Below the pieces are notes generated by a model. The model made no database searches. It saw nothing but the letters and a program-made list of their open reading frames with translations, and had not been told where the DNA came from. A stretch of DNA of 21,182 nt from a virus, in IMG/VR virus record IMGVR_UViG_3300022200_002977, positions 1-21,182 of that record; one strand, given 5' to 3'. This document shows, in pieces, positions 7,666-15,255 of the stretch (its first letter is position 1; each line of letters opens with the position of its first letter). The translations under genes were made by a program, and so were the position numbers.

Positions 7666-10600
7666 TGGAACCTGAATCTGATATTGCAACGCTTGAGTCC
7701 GAGGCAACCAAGGAGTATCTTGCGAAAGAAGCCGAGAACATCAAGATGGCAGAAATGTCTTTGCGTCCACCAAATTGGCAAAATCTTGAATTGAATGATC
7801 CAAGAATTGGTGGGGAATTTGTAATTCCTGAATTCAATACCGAAGAGGGAATGAAGGTTCGCGGAATCCTTGATGATAAAGGAGAGGCGACTCTGTTTGG
7901 TGAAGATTACCTCATGTTGGAAGATCAAGGCCTTCTGAAGGATGGTGCGCTTACGGAAAAAGGAATTGCATTCACCACTCCAGAAGAAGAACTATTCAAC
8001 ACTGCTGAATGGGTTGATAACGGGATGACCTTGGGTGAAAGTCCCGAAAAAGAACGCATTTACGCAATCCGTCGCAAAGCTGGTCTTGATAAGCCTGAAC
8101 CATCCGAAGACGGGATTTTCACAGAACTGTGGAAGGGCCTAAAAGGATTCGGTGCGGGTGCGGACGTCTTGCTTAGGGGAACGTTTACTGGCAAGCCAAT
8201 AGAGGAAGTCAGAACGGCTCAAGCGCAAGCGGTTGGTGGATTGGTCAAGGGTGCAGCAGTAAGCTTGCAGAAAACTGCCAGTGCCGTCCAGAAAACGAAC
8301 GTGTTTGGACAAGACATCGGATTGCTTCCGACTCTTGAGAAGATCGGGCTAATGTCCAAAGAAGAAGCTACAAGGCGAGAGGACCAGATAGCATATGAAA
8401 CAGAGATGCTTGACAGGACTCTTCGTGATACGAGTTCTGTTGAATTGGCCGAAATTGTTGGTGCTGGCGATGAGGTTGCTAACGCAGTTGAAGCGACACG
8501 GCAAAACTATGTTGCGCAATTCGGCGAAAAAGACGGCGACAAGAAATTCACTGAGTCACTAAACAATTACGAATCAGTGGGACAAGCTGGTGGCGACGTT
8601 CCCGGATTGGCTTTGGGCATGGCGACTGTTGGTCTTGGTGCTGGATTCAGAATGATCAGAACGGCGGATGCAACAAGAAAAGCTGAGGCTGGACTTGCTG
8701 CTGTTACTCAAGGCCGAAGATTGACTGAGGCAAAAACTCTTGCAACATCTGCCGCGCAAAAACTCTCTGATGATATCTCGCTTACTTCTGGCAAGCTTGA
8801 TGATGCAGTTAAAATTGGTGATTCCGCAAAATCTGTGGAGTTGACGGAAAAACTAAATACTCTCACGTCTCAGTTTGACGAGCTTGGATCTCAAATCAAC
8901 AAGATTGATGATGGCATAAAAAACGTCAGTGATTTCGCAAACAAAACCGAAGTTGGTATTGATTCAATCAGGACGGCAGGAGATGCTTCTCGTCGAGTTG
9001 CATCTGGTGCGATAAAGGGAGTTGCTGTTGGCGCGGAAAAACTTGGTGCTGGAGTGGCTAGCTTGAACAGTTTTGTGAGAAAAACAGAAAGGCTTTTTGG
9101 ATTCAATGGTGTTCCAAAGGTTATTCAGGCGGCAACACTCATGACGAATCCTGTTGCATTTGGAGTTTATGCAGGAACTAAAGTCGGCCTTATTGTCGCT
9201 CCTGTTGTTTTACGCAAAATGGGGAATTTTGGTCGAGTTATGAGCGAGGAAATGCTTGAACGCACAAGCTCAACTCCATTCTTTAAGCGTGTTGCAGCCA
9301 ATGAAAGCGTTGGAGGGCTTGGCCGTGCTGTTGCATCATTAGGAGATTATTCGTCACCATTGGCTAGAGGTGTTGTTGGCGTATCAAAAGGAGTAGCGCA
9401 AACAGCTCCGGCGACTCTTGTTTACAACGCCATCAATGAACAAGGAGTTGACGAGACTACCGTTGCCCGTGCTGGACGAGACGCGCTTATTTTTGGCTCG
9501 CTTGGCAGAGTCATTGGTGGAAAGAAAAACATGGATCAGGTTAATGCTGATCAAATGTTCAATTACCGAAATAAATTGGACGCTGATCAGATTGCTGTGT
9601 TCGATCAGCTTAAAGATCGTGACTTTAGATATGCGTTGTCAGGTCTTGACGCTGCATATCCGGGGATGTTCAAGTGGGAAATCGCGCAATCAGGGAACAA
9701 CTTTTTTGATCCTGCAAATCGCCGTGCCGTTGTAAACATCAACGACAAAGTTGGATTCCTCAAGGAAGTGGCAATGCATGAAGCTGGTCATATGATTCAA
9801 CACGTTTGGCAAAATGATTCCGCTATCGTGTCAAGAATGCTGGGAGACGAGACAAGATCCGGCCTAGTTCGTAATGTTGATGGGACACTTGACGCCGAGT
9901 TCAGCGCATGGTCGCAAGAGTATAATAATCTGCGCGAACAAAATGGAATCAGTCCAGCCGATCTAAGTGAACTGGCAGTTGAGTATTTCACGGATCAAGG
10001 CGTAAAAACGCTTCTTGAGGATACCTTGAAGGGGAATCTTTACAAAGAGTCCAGAAAGACGCCACTCCGCAGGTCTGTCGAAAACACGTTCAGAACCTTG
10101 TTTAACGCCACCCCCATCGTTAAGAACTTGCACTTCAAGCTTGGCGGGGCGACTGATGCAACTGGGCGCATGGTAATGGGGACGGGATTGCTTGCTGACG
10201 GGTTCCGTGAGATTCCAGAAGTGAAGTCCATGGTTCGTCAGATGTATCGTGAAACATCGGGCAAGCCAAGTGCAACAAGACCGCCGAGGCTTGTTGATGT
10301 GGCGTCAGACAATCCAAAGCATTATGGAGCAGACCCAGCCATTAAGAACGTCAATGAGCAGATTGTGGCTCGCGGAGAGAAGCTTCCTGACAATGTTCTT
10401 GTCCCAGACGAAAATGGAAATGGCGAAGGATTTCTTACCTCCGATCACTTAAAGGCTTTGGAAGAGGCTGGCGTGATTGATAACGGGAGGTTCGGGGAAG
10501 CGTTATTTCTGCAAGACGCACTAGAGGCATCACAAAAACACGGACTTCTAGTTACAAACAAACCATTCCAGCAAGGCCGTTCTGTTCAGATTGAAGGAAT

Positions 10601-12131
10601 TGCTGAAGGATATGTTGTTCCTACTAAGTGGGTTCTAAAGAAAGGTCGTTTATATCTTGAGTCAATGGATCTTCGCCAGCTTGAGAAAAATGTCAAAAGA
10701 GCAGCGAAAAACAATATTGCAAAAGAACTCGGACTAAAGCCTAAGTCTATCTTGGAGGATATTGAAAAGTCTGTCGAGATTCAGAACTCTGGAAAGTCAA
10801 CCGATGCATATTATCAAAGCGTTGACCCTGCAAATTGGGAAAGGCGCAAAAACTTCATTAACTCGGTTCTTGGGCGGCAAACAAAAAGACAATTGAGCAT
10901 TAACCCGCTCATGTCACAGGTTTCACCAGATCCGGTTACTGGCATCTTTAGGACGTTTGCATTTGATCGAATCCAAAGCGCAATCAAAACTAGTGGCGAC
11001 GTTGTGATTCCGTTTGGCCCAAGCTCTTATTACAGCATCAAAAATAACCTGATGCCGCAGTCACCAAGGTTCAATCGCAACGGTGAATTGATTCCTGAAG
11101 TTTCTGGCGTCAAACTCATGCCTCAAAGCAAGCCAAAGGTAACAAGGCTTGCTGCCGAGTTGGCCAAAAAAGCAAAAGTTTCAGTGTCAAAGGTAAGAGG
11201 TTCTGGGGTTGATAATTCCATTACTCCCAATGACATCCGTGCATACATTCAAGAGCAGGAAGGCAAATTCAAGCCACTTGCCTTCCAAAAAGAACCTCCA
11301 ATGGCAGTTGATCCAACTATTTCTGATTTGGTTGGAAGCGAGGTGAACTATCAAGGACAAACTGGAATCATTATTGATGACAGTGGAAGACCCGCATTGC
11401 AAGGAATTGATGGGAACACTTACGAACTCCCATTTGGTTATTTTACAGACCAAAGTTCAAGAGAAGTTGGTCTTATTCCAACTGGGAGGAGAGCTGTCGA
11501 TAAAAACAATTTAATCAAAGAATTTGAGGAAACATCTAGGACGGAGCTTCAAAAAATCTTTGGATACATTGATGATAACGCCGATAAGATTTCAGAACTT
11601 GCAGAACTTGGGAATTCAGCTAAAAGAGTCAAGGGTCGCAAGTCTGAAATCGTGCGTGATACTCCAGACTTTCAACAATACGTTCGTGGGGTGACGGATC
11701 AACAAATACTTCAAGCATGGGACAGGACGGAGAAAGCACTTGATCAAGCGAGAAAATCAAAAAACATAGGAAATGAAGACATCCAATCAATCATCAATAA
11801 GTTCGAGGGAGACATCAGAAACATCGAAAAGCTTGCAGAAGCAATCGACGTTTTCAAGCAGCAACGCGTTTCTCGTCAGGTTGTTGGCCAAGAAGCGACG
11901 ACAAAAGTATCAGGAACAAGCAAAGCCGATTTGATATCTCAAATGGAGATCGAATCGAGGGCGGCTGGAGCAAAAAATAAAGCCTTAAACATTAAGATTC
12001 CAAGTAGCACGCCAACTCGGACAGCCTCTCCTATTTCTTATCGTCGTGGCAACAAAGAGTATCGTGATTCTGCGCTTGCTAAAAGCATTTCATTTGCTAT
12101 AAGCGGTCTTTCTGAAAAGTCCGACAAGTAA
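7665..12131 (+). CDS. Giant internal virion (ejection) protein, 1488 aa
   Basis: A 1488-aa protein, the largest gene here. N-terminal residues 1-160 are acidic with a winged-helix-like stretch (DDKGEATLFGEDYLMLEDQG). About 360-430 is coiled coil (LTEKLNTLTSQFDELGSQ). Residues 493-517 are a hydrophobic, possibly membrane-inserting segment (NPVAFGVYAGTKVGLIVAPV). At 705-709 is HEAGH, a zinc-metallopeptidase HExxH motif, with E769 and E773 as candidate third ligands. Residues 1156-1198 look like a peripheral-subunit/E3-binding helix pair (separate entry). Two LMPQS motifs flank the segment just before it. The C-terminus is helical and ends in a basic SYRRGNKEYRDSALAKSI region. Size and position after the muralytic protein fit the large ejection proteins of short-tailed phages; peptidase activity is inferred only from the motif. 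Confidence 0.65.
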   Translation: MEPESDIATLESEATKEYLAKEAENIKMAEMSLRPPNWQNLELNDPRIGGEFVIPEFNTEEGMKVRGILDDKGEATLFGEDYLMLEDQGLLKDGALTEKGIAFTTPEEELFNTAEWVDNGMTLGESPEKERIYAIRRKAGLDKPEPSEDGIFTELWKGLKGFGAGADVLLRGTFTGKPIEEVRTAQAQAVGGLVKGAAVSLQKTASAVQKTNVFGQDIGLLPTLEKIGLMSKEEATRREDQIAYETEMLDRTLRDTSSVELAEIVGAGDEVANAVEATRQNYVAQFGEKDGDKKFTESLNNYESVGQAGGDVPGLALGMATVGLGAGFRMIRTADATRKAEAGLAAVTQGRRLTEAKTLATSAAQKLSDDISLTSGKLDDAVKIGDSAKSVELTEKLNTLTSQFDELGSQINKIDDGIKNVSDFANKTEVGIDSIRTAGDASRRVASGAIKGVAVGAEKLGAGVASLNSFVRKTERLFGFNGVPKVIQAATLMTNPVAFGVYAGTKVGLIVAPVVLRKMGNFGRVMSEEMLERTSSTPFFKRVAANESVGGLGRAVASLGDYSSPLARGVVGVSKGVAQTAPATLVYNAINEQGVDETTVARAGRDALIFGSLGRVIGGKKNMDQVNADQMFNYRNKLDADQIAVFDQLKDRDFRYALSGLDAAYPGMFKWEIAQSGNNFFDPANRRAVVNINDKVGFLKEVAMHEAGHMIQHVWQNDSAIVSRMLGDETRSGLVRNVDGTLDAEFSAWSQEYNNLREQNGISPADLSELAVEYFTDQGVKTLLEDTLKGNLYKESRKTPLRRSVENTFRTLFNATPIVKNLHFKLGGATDATGRMVMGTGLLADGFREIPEVKSMVRQMYRETSGKPSATRPPRLVDVASDNPKHYGADPAIKNVNEQIVARGEKLPDNVLVPDENGNGEGFLTSDHLKALEEAGVIDNGRFGEALFLQDALEASQKHGLLVTNKPFQQGRSVQIEGIAEGYVVPTKWVLKKGRLYLESMDLRQLEKNVKRAAKNNIAKELGLKPKSILEDIEKSVEIQNSGKSTDAYYQSVDPANWERRKNFINSVLGRQTKRQLSINPLMSQVSPDPVTGIFRTFAFDRIQSAIKTSGDVVIPFGPSSYYSIKNNLMPQSPRFNRNGELIPEVSGVKLMPQSKPKVTRLAAELAKKAKVSVSKVRGSGVDNSITPNDIRAYIQEQEGKFKPLAFQKEPPMAVDPTISDLVGSEVNYQGQTGIIIDDSGRPALQGIDGNTYELPFGYFTDQSSREVGLIPTGRRAVDKNNLIKEFEETSRTELQKIFGYIDDNADKISELAELGNSAKRVKGRKSEIVRDTPDFQQYVRGVTDQQILQAWDRTEKALDQARKSKNIGNEDIQSIINKFEGDIRNIEKLAEAIDVFKQQRVSRQVVGQEATTKVSGTSKADLISQMEIESRAAGAKNKALNIKIPSSTPTRTASPISYRRGNKEYRDSALAKSISFAISGLSEKSDK
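11130..11258 (+). other. E3-binding (peripheral subunit-binding)-like domain within the 1488-aa protein
   Basis: Residues 1156-1198 read KPKVTRLAAELAKKAKVSVS, then KVRGSGVDNSITPNDIRAYI. This matches the known pattern of the E3-binding domain of 2-oxoacid dehydrogenase E2 subunits: [P]x[VA]xxLAxExGVxLxxVxGTGxxGRITxxDVxAYL. The helix, the VxGSG turn, and the second helix begun by xITPNDI are all in register. The canonical Arg after G.G (GR) is replaced by NS here. The same small fold is shared by some DNA-binding domains of the Lsr2/SAP kind, so binding either a host protein or DNA is possible. Domain family is recognised by eye only. Confidence 0.6.
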
Positions 12132-12132
12132 A

Positions 12133-12705
12133 ATGACAAGTAAAGATCCAAACGAAAAGCTCAAGGCCGAATACGTTGACGAACGCGAGGCCAAGGCAGC
12201 GTGGTTTCTTGAGGTCAAGGAACGTGCAAAGCTGAATCCCGGAACGTGCGTTGAACACTACGCCCCTAATAAGGCCGCAATGGCCCTGTGGCTGGCCGCA
12301 CAAGGCGCGAGGATAAGCGACATCCAAAAGGCGACCGGACTCGGTAGAGAGACGATTAGGGGGCTTCAATGGCGTCACAACGATACGCTAGAGACGAAGC
12401 GCAAGGAGTTCTCTATGCGTTACGCGATTGCGGCTCAGGATTACACGGATTTGCTTTTTGAGCGCTCCCAACAACTATTTGATAATCCAGAAGAGCTTGC
12501 CAAGATTAGTCCTGACAAGCTTGCCGTTACCGTGGGTATTCTGACGGACAAGGCAGCGCAACTCACCGGAATGGCCACAACTGTGGTTGAACATCGAAAG
12601 GGTGCAAGTCTTGATGACGCCGCCAAGATGATTCTGGACGCCAAAGCTCGCATTGCCAGCAAGATCAAGGAGAGTGCAATCGAGGCTGAGATTATCAACG
12701 AATAA
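12133..12705 (+). CDS. terS: Terminase small subunit
   Basis: A 190-aa protein directly before the large subunit gene (5-nt gap), as terS normally is. Residues about 50-85 form a helix-turn-helix (MALWLAAQGARISDIQKATG, LGRETIRGLQWRH), the DNA-recognition part of small terminases that binds the packaging site. The middle is helical (DYTDLLFERSQQLFDNPEEL), suited to oligomer formation, and the C-terminus is a charged helix (DDAAKMILDAKARIASKIKE) likely to contact TerL. Length is normal for TerS. It starts 1 nt after the previous stop with no SD and so is probably expressed by reinitiation. Assignment rests on HTH plus context. Confidence 0.8.
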   Translation: MTSKDPNEKLKAEYVDEREAKAAWFLEVKERAKLNPGTCVEHYAPNKAAMALWLAAQGARISDIQKATGLGRETIRGLQWRHNDTLETKRKEFSMRYAIAAQDYTDLLFERSQQLFDNPEELAKISPDKLAVTVGILTDKAAQLTGMATTVVEHRKGASLDDAAKMILDAKARIASKIKESAIEAEIINE

Positions 12706-12710
12706 TAGAA

Positions 12711-15254
12711 ATGCTAAAATGGACTGATCATCCGGTTCTCTCTATCCCGACGGATGAGGAAATCGCTCAAATGGAAGCCGTGGAACTGATGGAGTTTCAT
12801 CAAATCCGCGAAGAGGCTATTCGCAATGCAGCTAAAGACCCGTTCAGGTATGGATGGAAGTTCGACAACTGGAAAAAGCTTGAGAAGTGCCTTGAAACTC
12901 GAAACGAAGCACTTATTAGCGGCGGAAATCGATGCCTTGGAGGCGAGCAGGAAATTTATGACCCCGTATCCAAGACATCGACTAAGGTTAGTGAAATCAA
13001 AGGATCATTTTACGTTCATGCTTGGGACGGTCATCGAATGGTGGAAGCTCAAGCAGAGACTCCATTTCAGAAACCTGTTTCAGGGATTTACCGAGTGACA
13101 CTAAGTAACGGCGAATCTCTACATTGCTCAATGGCTCACTTGCTCCTGACACCCTCGGGATGGCAGCCTTTAAGTTCGCTCTCGTCCGGCTCCCTTCTAG
13201 TGAACGCCCAAACGCAATGTTCGCTAGTCCCTTTTCGGTCCATTTGGGGATTTTTCCCGCAAGCGTTTGGCGAAGGTGTTCGGCGTTGCTTTGAAAAAGC
13301 TCAAGATTGGATTCGTGATTATTTGCTGTGTTGCCGTCAATGTGATGAACAACCTCGCCCTTCACCAGTGGACGGCCAAGCATTAATTCCATCACATAAC
13401 GGTGTTCCCAGACGTAATAAAGCTTTCGAAAATATCCTCCATTGGCTTTCTCTTCTCTTTTTTGGTTTATGCGAACACAAGATGGGTGGTCTGGAACGTA
13501 AATCTTCACGTAGCCATTTTTGCAGAAAATCTTTCCATTATTCCATTCAGGATGGCCTTGACCAGATCGGGGACCAGTCCTTTGACACTGTATGCCGTGA
13601 CGCTTGCAAACCTTGTAGATTAGCTTCACCTGAATCCTTGGATCGGTCGATTTTGCCAACTCGTCAGCAACCCATTGCTGAGTCTTTCCTTCTTCAATCC
13701 ATTGTCGAATTTGTTCAACGGGGTATTCTATATTTCTCGCCATGCGCGAAGAATGCATTATTACCTCCAGAAGTAAAGATAAAAAATATCGATTACCTCC
13801 GAGATGATACAGTTTGGGATTTCCATGTCCCTGTCTATAATAACTATGTTGCCGCTGGGGTGGTTTCTCACAATTCTAGCAAAACTCAAGTAGGAGCATA
13901 CTTCGTAGTAAAGGCCGCTATTGAAAATCCGAATGCCGACATCTTTTGTTTTGCTCAAAACGCTGAAGTGTCAATTCGGCAGCAACAAGCAGCGGTATAT
14001 GACTGGATGCCAGCGGAATTCAAAAGCAAGCAGACAAGTCAAAACACGTATCTTTCATATTCCCGCAAAAACGGATGGACTGACAATTCTTTGATTTTGC
14101 CGAATGGATCACGGATTTCATTCAAGACATATGCAGCATTTGCAAACAATCAGACTATTTTAGAGGGTGCAGAGCTTGGATCAAAAGAAGCAACATGGCT
14201 GAATATCGGGGCTTGGTGTGACGAAATGCTTGGTGGTCCCGAATTGGTTGACACTTTAAGATTCCGACTGGCCACTAGAAACAGCAAGATGATGCTAACG
14301 TTTACTCCGATCTTTGGATATACGGAGCTGATTAAACAGTATCTTGATGGCGCGAAGGTTATCGAAAGCAGAGAAGCCGAGTTGCTAAATAATGAGATTG
14401 TTCCAACTATTCTGGAGTGCAAGAACATTAAGGGAACCGTTCATTATTTCCACTCTCAAGACAATCCTTTTGGTGGTTATGACCGAATTAGACAAACCTT
14501 AATGGGGAAGCCTAGAGAAGAAATTCTAATCAGGGCTTACGGCATACCCACAAAAGCCGCTGCCACTAAGTTTCCCAAGTTTAACAAAGTGGTTAATATT
14601 GTTTCGCCTGACGCCATTCCAACCCATAACGTTACACGTTATCATATCATTGACCCCGCTGGCGCAAAAAACTGGTTTATGTGCTGGGTTGCCATTGACG
14701 AGACTGGAACATTCTGGGTTTACCGTGAATGGCCGGGAGTTGACGTTGGTGATTGGGCTGAATGGAAGGGCGGGAAGTGGGTTCCGGGGCCGGGATGCAA
14801 GGGCCAAGGCTTCGGTATCCGCGATTACATCGAAGCCATTCAGGAAATGGAGGGCGACGAAGAAATCTTTGAGCGGTTGATCGACCCCCGGCTAGGTGCG
14901 GCAAAGTATCAGGTGCAAGATGGGTCATCCTCGATCATCGAAGACTTAAACGAATCCGGCATGGTATGCATTCCTGCACCGGGACTTGATATTGATGACG
15001 GGCTTCAGGCACTTATCGGGAAGATGGCGTGGGATACCAGCAAGCCTCTTGATTCTGTTAATAGGCCAAAGTTCTATGTAAGCTCCGATTGCGAGAACAT
15101 TATTCAGGCATTGTCAGAGTATACTGGAGACGGTGGACTAAAGGAAGCTCATAAAGATCCTATTGATGTATTGCGATACGCCGCCATTGCGAATCTCGAT
15201 CATGTTGACAACAGCCAATCATTTGTTACAACTCACGGGTCTGGTGGATATTAG
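12711..15254 (+). CDS. terL: Terminase large subunit precursor, interrupted by an intein in Walker A
   Basis: An 847-aa precursor; removing the 314-aa intein leaves a 533-aa packaging ATPase/nuclease, a usual TerL length. The N-extein ends ...NEALISGGNR (residue 74) and the C-extein begins SSKTQVGAYF (389), so splicing restores the Walker A loop GGNRSSKT. Walker B is IGAWCDE (D504, E505), followed by a coupling motif around MMLTFTPIFG. The nuclease half has the RNase-H-like acidic residues D648 (HIIDPAGA), D725 (LIDPRLGA) and D816/D819 (KDPIDVLRYA). Without splicing the P-loop is cut and the motor cannot bind ATP, so phage production should depend on the intein leaving. The gene follows terS and is followed by a small ORF 1 nt later. 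The frame is intact over its whole length. Confidence 0.93.
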   Translation: MLKWTDHPVLSIPTDEEIAQMEAVELMEFHQIREEAIRNAAKDPFRYGWKFDNWKKLEKCLETRNEALISGGNRCLGGEQEIYDPVSKTSTKVSEIKGSFYVHAWDGHRMVEAQAETPFQKPVSGIYRVTLSNGESLHCSMAHLLLTPSGWQPLSSLSSGSLLVNAQTQCSLVPFRSIWGFFPQAFGEGVRRCFEKAQDWIRDYLLCCRQCDEQPRPSPVDGQALIPSHNGVPRRNKAFENILHWLSLLFFGLCEHKMGGLERKSSRSHFCRKSFHYSIQDGLDQIGDQSFDTVCRDACKPCRLASPESLDRSILPTRQQPIAESFLLQSIVEFVQRGILYFSPCAKNALLPPEVKIKNIDYLRDDTVWDFHVPVYNNYVAAGVVSHNSSKTQVGAYFVVKAAIENPNADIFCFAQNAEVSIRQQQAAVYDWMPAEFKSKQTSQNTYLSYSRKNGWTDNSLILPNGSRISFKTYAAFANNQTILEGAELGSKEATWLNIGAWCDEMLGGPELVDTLRFRLATRNSKMMLTFTPIFGYTELIKQYLDGAKVIESREAELLNNEIVPTILECKNIKGTVHYFHSQDNPFGGYDRIRQTLMGKPREEILIRAYGIPTKAAATKFPKFNKVVNIVSPDAIPTHNVTRYHIIDPAGAKNWFMCWVAIDETGTFWVYREWPGVDVGDWAEWKGGKWVPGPGCKGQGFGIRDYIEAIQEMEGDEEIFERLIDPRLGAAKYQVQDGSSSIIEDLNESGMVCIPAPGLDIDDGLQALIGKMAWDTSKPLDSVNRPKFYVSSDCENIIQALSEYTGDGGLKEAHKDPIDVLRYAAIANLDHVDNSQSFVTTHGSGGY
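12997..13758 (-). CDS. HNH homing endonuclease encoded antisense inside the intein
   Basis: A 253-aa protein on the - strand, wholly inside the intein. Residues about 13-56 look like a helix-turn-helix (PVEQIRQWIEEGKTQQWVAD) for target binding. The catalytic core is VWEHRYVMELMLGRPLVKGE (116-135), VVHHIDGNTANNHESNLELF (136-155) and SNAEHLRQTLAG: H138/H139, D141, N143, N147, N151 and H161 fit the HNH_3-type fold typical of phage homing enzymes. ATG 13758 is preceded, 5 nt upstream, by GGAGG, unlike the neighbouring + strand genes. Residues 1-184 overlie the intein's non-functional linker; residues 185-253 run antisense into splicing block B and look like readthrough to the first stop. It would cut intein-free terL alleles to spread the element; activity is inferred. 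Confidence 0.88.
   Translation of the reverse strand: MHSSRMARNIEYPVEQIRQWIEEGKTQQWVADELAKSTDPRIQVKLIYKVCKRHGIQCQRTGPRSGQGHPEWNNGKIFCKNGYVKIYVPDHPSCVRINQKREEKANGGYFRKLYYVWEHRYVMELMLGRPLVKGEVVHHIDGNTANNHESNLELFQSNAEHLRQTLAGKIPKWTEKGLANIAFGRSLEGSRTRANLKAAIPRVSGASEPLSNVEIRRYLVSLGKSLKQVSEMESLLELPPFDDRPKHERKMIL
13764..13768 (-). promoter_or_regulatory. Strong Shine-Dalgarno of the antisense HNH gene
   Basis: Reading the - strand, GGAGG is followed by TAATA and then ATG (13758-13756), a near-ideal ribosome-binding site. A second GGAGGTAAT occurs at 13800-13792 on the same strand, 32 nt upstream, a direct repeat without a following start codon. The + strand genes of this phage largely lack such sites, so this one marks the antisense ORF as genuinely translated and decides its start over the later ATG at 13743. 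Confidence 0.8.
13804..13831 (-). promoter_or_regulatory. Candidate sigma70-like promoter for the antisense HNH gene
   Basis: On the - strand, GGGACA (13831-13826), a 16-nt spacer, then TATCAT (13809-13804) give 4/6 and 5/6 matches to the -35 and -10 consensus. Transcription would start about 35-45 nt before the HNH start codon, just upstream of both GGAGG copies. It lies in the C-terminal splicing block of the intein, so it travels with the element. It is a motif guess from sequence; no experimental support. Confidence 0.35.
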
Positions 15255-15255
15255 T

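Larger units (their letters stand above)
12933..13874 (+). mobile_element. Intein in the TerL P-loop carrying an antisense HNH gene
   Basis: A 314-aa intein. Block A starts with Cys1 (CLGGEQEIYD), directly after the extein GGNR. Block B lies at 60-80 (GESLHCSMAH, LLTPSGW) with S66xxH69 in place of TxxH. The end has block F (TVWDFHVPVYNNYVAAG) and block G (VVSHN, then extein Ser), with the penultimate His and terminal Asn needed for cyclisation. Splicing parts cover residues 1-91 and 281-314, about 125 aa, the size of a mini-intein. The 189-residue linker between them has no LAGLIDADG or HNH motif in this frame and an unnatural composition, with 11 Cys. That linker DNA (13206-13772) is the antisense of an HNH endonuclease gene. 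P-loops are classic intein sites because they are strictly conserved. Confidence 0.93.

Noticed and set aside
12933-13874. Reading the TerL interruption as a frameshifted, pseudogenised or fused gene
   Set aside because: The frame is continuous, both splice junction residue sets (Cys1; His-Asn/Ser) are present, and the exteins rejoin to a perfect Walker A.
12933-13874. A group I intron instead of an intein
   Set aside because: The region is open in the TerL frame and has intein protein blocks A, B, F and G; no intron is needed.
13761-13958. 65-aa - strand ORF near the HNH gene
   Set aside because: It ends before the HNH start, overlies the intein C-terminus and TerL P-loop, and has no RBS or motif. 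Only the 12997-13758 frame shows HNH features.
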